Shown here piece by piece: positions 7,362-15,399 of a stretch of DNA of 16,546 nucleotides. Source of the DNA: JACVRW01 sp034664105 (GTDB taxonomy: Bacteria > Actinomycetota > Thermoleophilia > Solirubrobacterales > Thermoleophilaceae); the NCBI GenBank assembly GCA_034664105.1, contig JAXDIH010000238.1:1-16546 (forward strand). Reading direction: 5' to 3'. Position 1 is the stretch's first letter; each line of letters opens with the position of its first letter. The notes below the pieces were generated by a model. That model saw only the letters and a program-made list of their open reading frames with translations, made no database searches and was not told the DNA's origin. Position numbers and translations under genes: made by a program.

Positions 7362-7403
7362 TTTACACGTATTGTGTGTAAATGAACACGTTTGTTGTGT
7401 AAA
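7362..7403. promoter_or_regulatory. Tandem 21-bp repeat with inverted half-sites (operator-like)
   Basis: TTTACAC at 7362-7368 is inverted against GTGTAAA at 7376-7382, and a second GTGTAAA lies at 7397-7403, exactly 21 bases further on. The flanking bases repeat too: ACACGT begins at 7365 and again at 7386. Copies two helical turns apart on the same face suggest cooperative binding of a regulator. The block is far more AT-rich than the surrounding DNA. It sits between the divergent ATPase (start 7353) and the DUF255 protein (start 7453) and probably overlaps their promoters. The binding protein is unknown. Confidence 0.55.
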
Positions 7404-7452
7404 GCGTTCGGCGTTCGGGTGCCGCGCCCCGGCCCGGGTAGCCTCAGACCCG

Positions 7453-9411
<1,959 letters not shown>

Positions 9412-9455
9412 CCATCCTGGCGCTCGCCGCCGGGCACTCGGCTCACGACGTCGCG

Positions 9456-10214
9456 GTGCGCATCTCCTCCTGGGGGCCGCGGCCGGCTGCCAGCGCCACC
9501 GAGGCACGCGCGCACCGCCTGATGGCGCGCACCTTCCGCGGCGCCGGCCTGCGCGTGGCCGTGCAGGAGTTCCCTGTGCCGGGGCGCGGGCGCTCGCGCA
9601 ACGTGATCGGGACGCTCGACACTCCCGCCAGCTGCCTGCGCATCGCGATGGCCCACACCGACAGCGCCCCGCCCGCGCCGGGTGCCGACGACAACGCCTC
9701 GGGCCTCGGCGTGATCGCCGCTCTCGCCACCCGCCTGCGAGCCCTCGACCCGCCCTGCGACGTGTGGTTGGTGGCGACCGGGGCCGAGGAGCGCGTCTAC
9801 ACCGGCTCGCCGGACCACTTGGGCGCGCTCGCCCTGGCGCGCCGGGCGCGCGCACGCGGCGGCGCCAGCCGGCTCGAGTGGGCGCTGTCGCTGGACGAGG
9901 TCGGGCGCGACCGCCCCTTCTGGCTGCGCTCGCCCGTGCCGGGGATCCGGCCGGGGGTCGAGGGAGCGCTGCTGCGCGCGGCGCGGCGCGCTCATGTGCC
10001 GGTCAGCTGGGTGCGCGACGAGGACACCGGCAACTCAGACCACCGCGAGTTCGAGCTGCTCGGCCTGCCCGGGCTCAAGCTGGGCGTGGGAGCGGGCGGG
10101 GAGCCCTGCCGCCACACCGCCTGCGACCGTCCGGAGCGGCTCGACCCCACCTCATCGCGGCTGGCCCGCCGGCTGGTCGAGGCCGCGCTGGGCGCTCAGA
10201 GCACCGCCAGGTAG
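9456..10214 (+). CDS. M28 family zinc aminopeptidase-like protein
   Basis: The 252-residue product from GTG 9456 carries all M28 metal ligands: AHTDS (H67, and D69 as the catalytic-side aspartate), GADDNASG (D78), ATGAEE (E111/E112), LSLDEVG (D147) and NSDHREFE (H196). The family uses two zinc ions to remove N-terminal residues or cleave related amides. SSWGPRPAASATEARAHRLM is the usual opening. The start is uncertain. The frame stays open upstream through AVLAILALAAGHSAHD, which looks like a short signal-type hydrophobic stretch, but no ATG, GTG or TTG precedes it nearby, so a rare start or overlap with the DUF255 gene is possible. About 250 residues is small for the family. It probably shares a transcript with the DUF255 gene. 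Its 3' end overlaps the convergent glutamine synthetase by 19 bases. Confidence 0.8.
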   Translation: MRISSWGPRPAASATEARAHRLMARTFRGAGLRVAVQEFPVPGRGRSRNVIGTLDTPASCLRIAMAHTDSAPPAPGADDNASGLGVIAALATRLRALDPPCDVWLVATGAEERVYTGSPDHLGALALARRARARGGASRLEWALSLDEVGRDRPFWLRSPVPGIRPGVEGALLRAARRAHVPVSWVRDEDTGNSDHREFELLGLPGLKLGVGAGGEPCRHTACDRPERLDPTSSRLARRLVEAALGAQSTAR

Positions 10215-11548
10215 CGGTCCAGCTCCCACTGGGTCACCTGCACCCGGTAGTCCTCCCACTCCTGCCGCTTGATCTCCACGTAGCGGTTGAAGATGTGCTC
10301 GCCGAACGTGCGCAGCACCAGCTCCGACTCGGCGGTCAGCTCGATCGCCTCGCCCAGCGTCTCCGGCAGCTGCTCGATGCCCAGCCGGCGCCGCTCCTCC
10401 GGGCTGATGTGGTACAGGTTCTTCTCCATCGGCTCGGGCAGCTCGTAGCCCTTCTCGATGCCCTCGAGCCCGGCCGCCAGCAGGATCGCGAAGGTCAGGT
10501 AGGGGTTGCACGCCGGGTCCGGACAGCGCAGCTCCATGCGCGTGGCCTTCTCCTTGCCGGGGTGGTAGAGCGGCACGCGCACCAGCGCCGAGCGGTTGCG
10601 GCGCGACCAGGCGCAGTAGACCGGCGCCTCGTAGCCGGGGACGAGCCGCTTGTAGGAGTTCACCCACTGGGCGAACACGGATGTGATCTCGCGCGCGTGC
10701 TTGAGCTGGCCCGCGATGAACGCCTTGCCGATGTCCGACAGGAAGTACTGGTCGCTCGCGTCGTAGAAGGCGTTGCGGTCGTCGGTGAACAGCGACTGGT
10801 GGGTATGCATGCCGGAGCCGTTCTCGCCGAAGAGCGGCTTGGGCATGAACGTCGCGTGCCAGCCGTACTTCATGGCGTACTCCTTGACGGTGATGCGGTA
10901 GGTCATGCAGTCGTCCGCCATCTTCAGCGCGTCGGCGTAGCGCATGTCGATCTCGTGCTGCGACGGGCCGACCTCGTGGTGCGTGTACTCCACGTGGATC
11001 CCCAGCTCCTCGAGCGCCAGCACCGTCTCGCGCCGCACGTCGGAGCCCGCGTCGAGCGTGGTGAGGTCGAAGTAGCCGCCCTCGTCGAGGATCTCCGGCT
11101 GCTGGCCGTTCTCGACCTTGGCGTTACGGAAGTAGAAGAACTCGAGCTCCGGGCCGACGTAGAAGTTCGTGAACCCCATCGTCTCCGCGCGCTCGAGCAC
11201 GCGGCGCAGCACCTGGCGCGGGTCGCCCTCGTAGGGCTCGCGGCTGGGCGTCACGACGTCGCAGAACATGCGCGCCACGCCGCGGTCCTCCGGGCGCCAG
11301 GGGAGGACGGCGAACGTCGACGGGTCCGGCATCGCGATCATGTCCGACTCCTCGATCGCGTTGAAGCCGGTGATCGACGAGCCGTCGAAGCCCATCCCGC
11401 CCTCGAACGCGTCGTCCAGCTCCGCCGAGTTGACCGAGAAGCTCTTCAGCTGGCCGAGGATGTCGGTGAACCAGAGGCGGACGAAGCGGATGTCGCGATC
11501 CTCGACGAACGCCTTGACGTCGTCGGCGGTCTGTGGCTGGTCGGCCAT
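10196..11548 (-). CDS. glnA: Glutamine synthetase, type I (GSI-alpha-like)
   Basis: This 450-residue enzyme makes glutamine from glutamate, ammonia and ATP. The beta-grasp domain has FVRLWFTDILGQLKSF and GFDGSSITGF. Metal sites include GPELEFF (E134, E136) and EVGPSQHEIDMRYADAL, and the glutamate-binding loop has NGSGMHTHQS. The length, the lack of a roughly 25-residue insertion, and a C terminus like EWEDYRVQVTQWELDRYL match the GSI-alpha form of Bacillus and archaea, not the adenylylated GSI-beta. At the site of the feedback-controlling arginine of the Bacillus enzyme (GFVRIEESD) this protein has GFNAIEESD, with alanine at 64. An excellent AAGGAG ribosome site precedes the ATG by 4 bases. 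The HxlR gene ends 76 bases upstream on the same strand. Actinobacteria often carry several glnA paralogues, so this need not be the main assimilatory enzyme. Confidence 0.95.
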   Translation of the reverse strand: MADQPQTADDVKAFVEDRDIRFVRLWFTDILGQLKSFSVNSAELDDAFEGGMGFDGSSITGFNAIEESDMIAMPDPSTFAVLPWRPEDRGVARMFCDVVTPSREPYEGDPRQVLRRVLERAETMGFTNFYVGPELEFFYFRNAKVENGQQPEILDEGGYFDLTTLDAGSDVRRETVLALEELGIHVEYTHHEVGPSQHEIDMRYADALKMADDCMTYRITVKEYAMKYGWHATFMPKPLFGENGSGMHTHQSLFTDDRNAFYDASDQYFLSDIGKAFIAGQLKHAREITSVFAQWVNSYKRLVPGYEAPVYCAWSRRNRSALVRVPLYHPGKEKATRMELRCPDPACNPYLTFAILLAAGLEGIEKGYELPEPMEKNLYHISPEERRRLGIEQLPETLGEAIELTAESELVLRTFGEHIFNRYVEIKRQEWEDYRVQVTQWELDRYLAVL

Positions 11549-11624
11549 GGAGCTCCTTATGTATCGGTGTGCGCGTCGACGCCGCGCGTAGGCTAACGGC
11601 GCTTCACCGAATGCGTCCCCCGGC

Positions 11625-11987
11625 TCAGAGCCAGGAGCGGGCCCAGACCTTCAGCGAGCGCACGGCGGGCTCCAGCGCCCGGCCCTTCACGGTCAGGCGG
11701 TACTCCACGCGCACCGGCACCTCGTCCATCACGCTGCGGTGGACGATGCCCTCGGATTCGAGCTCCTTCATGCGCTCGGAGAGCAGGCGATCGGAGATGT
11801 CCGGGACCAGCTGCTTGACCTCGGAGAAGCGCAGCGGCCCGTCCATGAGCACGAACACGATCGCGCCGGACCAGCGCTTGCCGATCAGCTCCACCGCCTG
11901 GTGGTAAGCGGAGCAGCAGCATTCGCGCCGGGCGGCGACCGACTCTTCCCCCTCCGCTATGGCCTGCCCCGGGGCCATACCGAACAT
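11625..11987 (-). CDS. HxlR family winged-helix regulator with a CCC cysteine cluster
   Basis: This 120-residue protein is a complete HxlR-type winged helix: AVELIGKRWSGAIVFVLMDGPLRFSEVKQLVPDISDRLLSERMKELESEGIVHR in pattern (about 31-86), then the beta wing VRVEYRLTVKGRALEPAVRSLKVWA. Members are usually dimeric repressors or activators responding to reactive aldehydes, quinones or oxidants through N-terminal cysteines. Here three cysteines in a row (C23-C25, just before SAYHQA) sit at the usual sensing position. It starts at ATG 11987 (ATG 11978 is an in-frame alternative), 7 bases after the stop of the carboxymuconolactone-decarboxylase-like gene, so the two form an operon. The palindrome at 12592-12607 is the likely autoregulatory site. 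Confidence 0.9.
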   Translation of the reverse strand: MFGMAPGQAIAEGEESVAARRECCCSAYHQAVELIGKRWSGAIVFVLMDGPLRFSEVKQLVPDISDRLLSERMKELESEGIVHRSVMDEVPVRVEYRLTVKGRALEPAVRSLKVWARSWL

Positions 11988-11994
11988 CGTAGCC

Positions 11995-12558
11995 CTAAGC
12001 GGCGATCGACAGTCGAGATTCTTCGCTCGAGCCGTCCAGCGGCACGTCGCCTGCGCGGGTGACCAGGTTCGCGAAGGTGGCGAGCGCCACGTGGGCCACG
12101 GTCTCGAGGATCTGCTCGTCGTCCCAACCCGCCTCGCGGGCCTCCTCGTGCTTGTGCCGCGGCGGCGCGCCGTCGGAGTCGAGCAGCGCCTTCACGAAGC
12201 GCAGCAGCATGGCCTCGCGCTCGTCGTGGGAGTCGAACTCGCGCGCGAGGGCGATCTCGTCGAGACCGAGGCCGGCGTCGCGCGCGGTGCGCTGCAGCGT
12301 GGCCAGGCCGTACTCGCTCTGGTGGTGCTCCGCGACCGCGAGCGCGATGCGCTGCTGGGTCGCGTACGGGAGCGAGCCGTTGCGCAGCTCCGAGCGGAAG
12401 CGCGCGTAGGCGCGCAGAACGGCCGGGGACCCGGCGAGCACGCCGATGAAGTTAGGGAGCTGTCCGCCACCGGAGAGCGCACCCTTGAGAATCGGGACGC
12501 TGCGCTCGGGGGCCGTCAACTCGTCGTGGACCTGAAACCTGCTCTCCTTCGTCTTCAT
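11995..12558 (-). CDS. Carboxymuconolactone decarboxylase/AhpD-like protein lacking the active-site cysteines
   Basis: This 187-residue all-helical protein follows the CMD/peroxidase-related layout: LPNFIGVLAGSPAVLRAYARFRSELRNGSLPYATQQRIALAVAEHH, then an AGLGLDEI segment, then GWDDEQILETVAHVALATFANLVTRAG. In catalytic members the second helix has a CxxC followed by a histidine (the C-YC-H pattern). Here the same place reads QSEYGLATL, with serine and glycine replacing the two cysteines and leucine or threonine replacing the histidine. The whole protein contains no cysteine. It therefore cannot use AhpD-type dithiol chemistry and may bind a ligand or use another mechanism. ATG 12558 gives a normal-length N terminus; the ribosome site is weak. 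It is the first gene of an operon with the HxlR regulator. Confidence 0.82.
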   Translation of the reverse strand: MKTKESRFQVHDELTAPERSVPILKGALSGGGQLPNFIGVLAGSPAVLRAYARFRSELRNGSLPYATQQRIALAVAEHHQSEYGLATLQRTARDAGLGLDEIALAREFDSHDEREAMLLRFVKALLDSDGAPPRHKHEEAREAGWDDEQILETVAHVALATFANLVTRAGDVPLDGSSEESRLSIAA

Positions 12559-12591
12559 CCGCCCGCTTCACTTTCTGCTTGTGCCTTACGG

Positions 12592-12607
12592 CGGGTAAGT
12601 ATACCCG
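12592..12607. promoter_or_regulatory. Palindromic operator upstream of the CMD-like/HxlR operon
   Basis: CGGGTA and TACCCG form perfect 6-base arms around AGTA. The site is 34 bases upstream of the first gene of the operon, where a repressor would cover the promoter. The adjacent HxlR protein is the obvious candidate binder. Confidence 0.5.
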
Positions 12608-12629
12608 ACAAAGGCGTGCAGAGCAGGCC

Positions 12630-12648
12630 AAAACGCCCGCTTCGGGCG
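12630..12648 (-). terminator. Intrinsic terminator after the riboswitch-2 gene
   Basis: On the minus strand CGCCCG-AAG-CGGGCG is followed at once by TTTT. It lies 35 bases past the stop of the membrane-anchored protein and closes the second riboswitch transcript before the CMD-like operon begins. Confidence 0.75.
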
Positions 12649-12682
12649 CTCCACAGCGGCGTAACCGAAGCCTGGAGGGCGC

Positions 12683-13117
12683 TTAGGCGTGCGCGGTGCC
12701 GGCGGCCACCGCGACGAGCAGCAGTCCCAGCAGGAACGCCCAGAGGGCGACCCGGTCGGGCTGAGCCAGCTGGGCGTCGACCACCGCGCGGCGCCGGCGC
12801 GCCGGCGTGGGCTGACCGGTGATGGTGATCGTGCGACGCTCGGCTACGGGCTGGGGCGCCTCGGCCTGCTCCTCTTCGGAGCGCTCGAAGCGGCGCTGCT
12901 CCGCTACCGGGCGCAGCGGCACGGGCTGCGCGACGTCGGAGTCGTTCTCCGCCTCGGCCTCGGCGGTGGAGCGGACGAAGCGGCCGCCAGGCTCGAGGCG
13001 CTCGCCAGACTCACCGCGCTCGCCGCGCTCGCCAGACTCCACGCGCTCGCCGGCGTCGAGGCGCTCAGCCGCCTCGATCTTGCGCTCCCACTGAAGTAGG
13101 ACCGCCTCCCGACTCAT
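12683..13117 (-). CDS. Unknown C-terminally membrane-anchored protein controlled by a c-di-AMP riboswitch
   Basis: The 144-residue protein has no family I recognise. Residues 1-20 are an amphipathic helix-like start (MSREAVLLQWERKIEAAERL). Residues 22-46 contain degenerate ESGERGERGESGER repeats. Residues 50-95 are acidic and disordered-looking. Next come RRTITITGQ, a basic RRRR patch (107-110), and a single hydrophobic segment (about 123-140) at the extreme C terminus, so it is probably tail-anchored with its body in the cytoplasm. I choose ATG 13117 because GGGAGG lies 11 bases upstream; an ATG at 13162 would add 15 residues but has only a GA-rich upstream tract that belongs to the riboswitch tail. 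The gene ends at its own terminator (12630-12648). Riboswitch control suggests a link to cell-wall or osmotic homeostasis; that is inference. Confidence 0.72.
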   Translation of the reverse strand: MSREAVLLQWERKIEAAERLDAGERVESGERGERGESGERLEPGGRFVRSTAEAEAENDSDVAQPVPLRPVAEQRRFERSEEEQAEAPQPVAERRTITITGQPTPARRRRAVVDAQLAQPDRVALWAFLLGLLLVAVAAGTAHA

Positions 13118-13128
13118 TTCGTTGTCAT

Positions 13129-13146
13129 CCTCCCGCAAGGCGCGGG
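13129..13146 (-). promoter_or_regulatory. Hairpin overlapping the ribosome-binding site of the riboswitch-2 gene
   Basis: CCCGC (13146-13142) pairs with GCGGG (13136-13132), whose last bases are part of the GGGAGG ribosome site (13134-13129) used by the ATG at 13117. Formation of this stem would limit ribosome access, so it is a plausible expression platform for the riboswitch just upstream. Confidence 0.45.
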
Positions 13147-13170
13147 CACCGGCTGAATGCATCGGCTCTC

Positions 13171-13334
13171 TCTCTTCTCGCCTGCGGGGTTAGCTGACGG
13201 GCTCGCGCTGAAAGAGTTGCGCTACGAGAGCTCGAAAAGGCCTTGTTAGACACCTTTCGGGTCTGCTCGATTCGCCCCTGGCCGGACGGCCAACTGGTTC
13301 CCCCACGCCCGTTTGCCAGGCAGGGCTTCGGCTT
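13171..13334 (-). promoter_or_regulatory. Second cyclic di-AMP riboswitch (ydaO/yuaA class)
   Basis: On the minus strand GCC-GAAGCC opens the aptamer (from about 13332). Then come GTGGGGGAACC, CAGGGGCGAATC, a variable stem-loop around ACCCGAAAGGTGT, and the hallmark GAGCCCGTCAGCTAACCCCG (about 13205-13186), closing with GGC (13182-13180). CTCTT upstream of the hallmark is complementary to AAGAG in the 3' tail, the same long-range pairing as in riboswitch 1. From CTCTTTCAGCGCGAGCCC through the core the two copies are nearly identical, while their 5' halves and variable arms differ, so they are homologous elements, not a recent block duplication. The controlled gene is the unknown membrane-anchored protein at 13117. 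Confidence 0.92.
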
Positions 13335-13375
13335 GGATCGACGCGGCCATGCTATCAGCACATCGCACGCCCCGG

Positions 13376-13410
13376 ACGGAAAAAGCGCCGCAACCAGCGG
13401 GGGTTTCCGT
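13376..13410 (-). terminator. Probable terminator of the cytochrome c gene
   Basis: On the minus strand CCGC-TGGTT-GCGG is followed by CGC and five T residues. Outer bases ACGGAAA and TTTCCGT can extend the stem. It begins about 27 bases past the cytochrome stop and precedes the riboswitch-2 promoter region. Confidence 0.5.
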
Positions 13411-13436
13411 AAGCGATGACGCGAGCGCCGGGGGTG

Positions 13437-13922
13437 CTACTGACCGGCCACGCGGGCCACGTAGCTCGCGACGGCCTCGGCGTCCTTGCCCTGGAGCAGG
13501 CCAGCGGGCATGAGGCCCTGGCCCGTCCCGCCCCGCTTGATGGCGTTCAGGACGCGCTGCTTGTCCAGGCCGCCCAGCTCGTCGAGGTTGGGCCCGGTGA
13601 CGCCGCGGGCGTTGACCGCGGCAAGGGTGTGGCAGCTCTTGCAGTTGGCGATGAAGAGCTCCTTGCCGAGCTCGTCGGTCTTGCTGGGCTGCTCGGAACG
13701 CAAGGGACCGACCGCGCCCTCGGCCTGGCCGCGCGCGGTGATCACCGCCGCCGGGACGGCCACGCCGAGCGCGAGGTAGAGCAGGACCATGCCAACCGAG
13801 AAGAAGCGCCCGCCACGGGTCAGGTACGCCTCACGCGCGCGCCCGGGGCTGCCGGAGAACGCGATGAAGATCACGACTATCCCGAGGACCAGGAACGGCC
13901 CGATGACCAAGAGCACTTCCAT
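13437..13922 (-). CDS. Membrane-anchored monoheme cytochrome c
   Basis: From ATG 13922 the product is 161 residues; a GTG at 13934 would add four. Two hydrophobic helices (about 3-23 and 42-62) anchor it. The rest is a class I cytochrome c domain on the outer face: ELFIANCKSCHTL with the CXXCH heme site (C94, C97, H98), GVTGPNLDELGG, and QGLMPAG with the probable axial methionine M138, followed by the closing helix DAEAVASYVARVAG. Such proteins shuttle electrons among quinol-cytochrome c reductase, oxidases or dehydrogenases. No oxidase or maturation genes adjoin it here, so its partner is unknown. No clear ribosome site is visible for either start. Confidence 0.9.
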   Translation of the reverse strand: MEVLLVIGPFLVLGIVVIFIAFSGSPGRAREAYLTRGGRFFSVGMVLLYLALGVAVPAAVITARGQAEGAVGPLRSEQPSKTDELGKELFIANCKSCHTLAAVNARGVTGPNLDELGGLDKQRVLNAIKRGGTGQGLMPAGLLQGKDAEAVASYVARVAGQ

Positions 13923-14048
13923 CGAGGGCGGCACAATACCGGCCGCAGGCGCGGACGTTCGTGTAGGCGGCGGGCCGCTGAGGCGGACAGCGGCCGCGCG
14001 CGTCGTTTGGGGGCCGTAGCCGGGAGCCTGCGGGCTTTGGCCCCTGCC

Positions 14049-14513
14049 CTACGCGGAGTCGGCGGCCGCCCGGCGGGCGCGCTTCCAGCTGCCGTAGGCG
14101 GCGAAGACGTCACTCAAGTTGGGCAGCGCGTCGTCGTCGGTTGTGCGTTGCTGGTAGTCGACCATCAAGAGGCGCTCGGGCCGCTGGCCGGAGTCCTCGG
14201 CGACCTGGCAGATCGCGCGGCGAACCTCTTCCTTGGTCGACTCGCCGTCCCCGCCCGCGCGCTTGGCCTCATGGGCGAACACCCCGGCGGCGCTGCCTCG
14301 AGCGCCGGGCTCGGCCGACGGCGTGGGACGGCCGCGACCGGTGCCGACCAGCAGGCGGCAGTGCGGGCAGCGCTGCGGCTCCTTCGGCCAGTCCTCCCCC
14401 ACTCGCCGCTCGATCAGGAGGTGGCAATGAGGGCAGTAGCCGTCCTCCGCGGCCTTGGAGGCACGCGAGTCCGGCTCCGTGGGAGGTGTGGAGGTGCGAG
14501 TGGCAGGCGGCAA
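14049..14513 (-). CDS. Zinc-ribbon protein with a C-terminal GSW helical motif
   Basis: This 154-residue protein starts at TTG 14513, which has an AGGGGA ribosome site about 6 bases upstream; no other start is available in frame before the first conserved residues. A Pro/Thr-rich N terminus leads to a four-cysteine zinc ribbon, YCPHCHLLI...QRCPHCRLL (C27, C30, C49, C52). A Gly/Ala linker follows, then a helical C terminus with LPNLSDVFAAYGSWKRARRAA. That last piece resembles the small homing-endonuclease-associated repeat (i...fGSW..A..aaG), which usually helps bind DNA. I infer a DNA- or RNA-binding role but cannot name the family. It is 115-130 bases upstream of the cytochrome gene on the same strand. 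Confidence 0.7.
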   Translation of the reverse strand: MPPATRTSTPPTEPDSRASKAAEDGYCPHCHLLIERRVGEDWPKEPQRCPHCRLLVGTGRGRPTPSAEPGARGSAAGVFAHEAKRAGGDGESTKEEVRRAICQVAEDSGQRPERLLMVDYQQRTTDDDALPNLSDVFAAYGSWKRARRAAADSA

Positions 14514-14729
14514 GCGGTTCCCCTACTTGTCGAACTATTCGCCGGGGCGGTCCATGACGAAACCCGAACTTTCGGCCACGCAGGCGCACCAGCGGGGCGG
14601 GCATGCGCCAAAGCGGCGCGGCGGGGCGCCAAGCGCGCCACGCGGCCCCCCGCGCCCCCGCGCGCCGTGCCCCCGAACCCCCGCGCCCCCCGCGCGGCCC
14701 CCGCGCCCCCGCGCGCGGTGCCAAATAGA
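14514..14729. other. Non-coding GC-rich stretch with long C tracts
   Basis: This gap lies between the zinc-ribbon gene start and the rnpB terminator. Its left part may hold the zinc-ribbon promoter. From 14646 to about 14710 it consists of runs of five or six C separated by short GC-rich spacers. On the minus strand these are G runs in close succession, a strong G-quadruplex candidate. Reading frames across it give only Pro/Arg/Ala-rich shadows, so I see no gene here. Confidence 0.6.
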
Positions 14730-14753
14730 AAGGGCCCCCTCGCGGGGGCCCTT
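14730..14753 (-). terminator. Terminator of RNase P RNA
   Basis: A perfect 10-bp stem (AAGGGCCCCC with GGGGGCCCTT, loop 14740-14743) starts 6 bases past the rnpB 3' end. On the minus strand it is followed by CTATTT after the stem's own T residues, a short T-rich tail. Confidence 0.75.
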
Positions 14754-14759
14754 CCCTTA

Positions 14760-15135
14760 GCCGGTCTCTAAGCCGGATTCTGTCTCGAGCAGCCATCCAT
14801 CTCGCCCGGACGGTCCTTGGACCGGGCCGGACGGGGCTCTCGCCCTGCGGCCTACCTGGAGCTCGGCGGGCAGCGTCAACGCTCCTGCTTGGCCTTGCAC
14901 CGGGTGGGGTTTGCCTGGCCGCCGCGTCACCGCGACGCCGGTGCGCTCTTACCGCACCTTTTCACCCTTGCCGGCACCGGGCTCACGTGCGGCCCGGCGC
15001 TTAGGCGGTTTGTTTCTGTGGCACTTTCCCGCGGGTTTCCCCGGGTCGGCTCCCCGACCACCCTGCCCTGCGGTGTCCGGACTTTCCTCGAAGGGCCGGT
15101 TGTCTCTCCGACCTCTCCGCGGCTGCTTGACCGGC
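14760..15135 (-). ncRNA. rnpB: RNase P RNA (bacterial type A)
   Basis: The ribozyme that matures tRNA 5' ends is read on the minus strand and is about 376 nt. P1 is closed by GCCGGTC (15135-15129) and GACCGGC (14766-14760), a perfect 7-bp match that sets both ends. Universally conserved pieces are present in order: GAGGAAAGTCCGGAC (15089-15075), GGGAAAGTGCCACAGAAA, AGGGTGAAAAGGTGCGGTAAGAGC, and GACAGAATCCGGCTT (14784-14770). A -10-like TAAAAT lies just upstream and a strong terminator just downstream, so it is an independent gene. Reading frames across it are spurious. Confidence 0.97.
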
Positions 15136-15144
15136 AGACCTTGA

Positions 15145-15150
15145 ATTTTA
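15145..15150 (-). promoter_or_regulatory. rnpB: -10 box of the rnpB promoter
   Basis: On the minus strand TAAAAT lies 9 bases before the inferred 5' end of rnpB in an otherwise very GC-rich region. No convincing -35 hexamer is seen 17 bases further upstream. Confidence 0.5.
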
Positions 15151-15317
15151 GAGCCGCGGAGGCCACTTGGCGACCCCGCGCAGGCGGACGCCCGCCGCGG
15201 GTCCGCCGGAGCCGTCCAGCGCTCCGCCCCGCAAACCGCGGCACCAAGGAGCCCGCGGCCCGGTGTGGAGGGTGCGGGCGACCTGGGTGGCCAAATGCGC
15301 AACCTTGGTAGCCCACA

Positions 15318-15383
15318 CTCGCCGCGGGGCGCGGCCGGGCTCGCCGCGGCGCGCGGCCGGGCTCGCCGCGGGGCGCGACCGGC
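15318..15383. repeat. Three tandem 22-bp repeats
   Basis: Three head-to-tail copies starting CTCGCCGCGG occupy 15318-15339, 15340-15361 and 15362-15383. The second copy differs from the first at one position and the third at two. They lie between the upstream side of rnpB and the end of the lexA operon. The bases before them (15151-15317) hold no gene I can support, only a possible long stem from GTGTGG (about 15262) to CCACAC (15313-15318). Confidence 0.8.
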
Positions 15384-15399
15384 CCCCCTGGCCCCGCCC

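Noticed and set aside
7237..7452. N-terminal extension of the DUF255 protein to 7237
   Set aside because: The family's conserved N terminus starts at ATG 7453. The extension would overlap the divergent ATPase gene and the operator repeat.
9764..11596. A 610-codon open frame on the plus strand across glutamine synthetase
   Set aside because: The opposite strand encodes an unmistakable glutamine synthetase with a perfect ribosome site, and the plus-strand product has no family motifs.
13015..13080. Short direct repeats inside the membrane-anchored protein gene as a possible CRISPR or regulatory array
   Set aside because: They encode the GER/GES protein repeats in frame, are irregular in length, and have no spacer structure.
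13114..13128. Tiny upstream ORF (ATG ACA ACG AAA TGA) overlapping the start of the riboswitch-2 gene
   Set aside because: Its ATG is immediately adjacent to the ribosome site, too close for initiation, and four codons are easily due to chance. A similar four-codon frame ahead of the TetR start (4120-4133) is equally unsupported.
13125..13361. A 78-codon minus-strand frame through the second riboswitch
   Set aside because: It runs straight through the conserved aptamer core, has no ribosome site or domain, and is explained by the RNA.
14817..15311. Reading frames across 14817-15511 on both strands
   Set aside because: They lie on RNase P RNA and the repeat region. The conserved rnpB sequence explains the DNA and the frames lack coding features.
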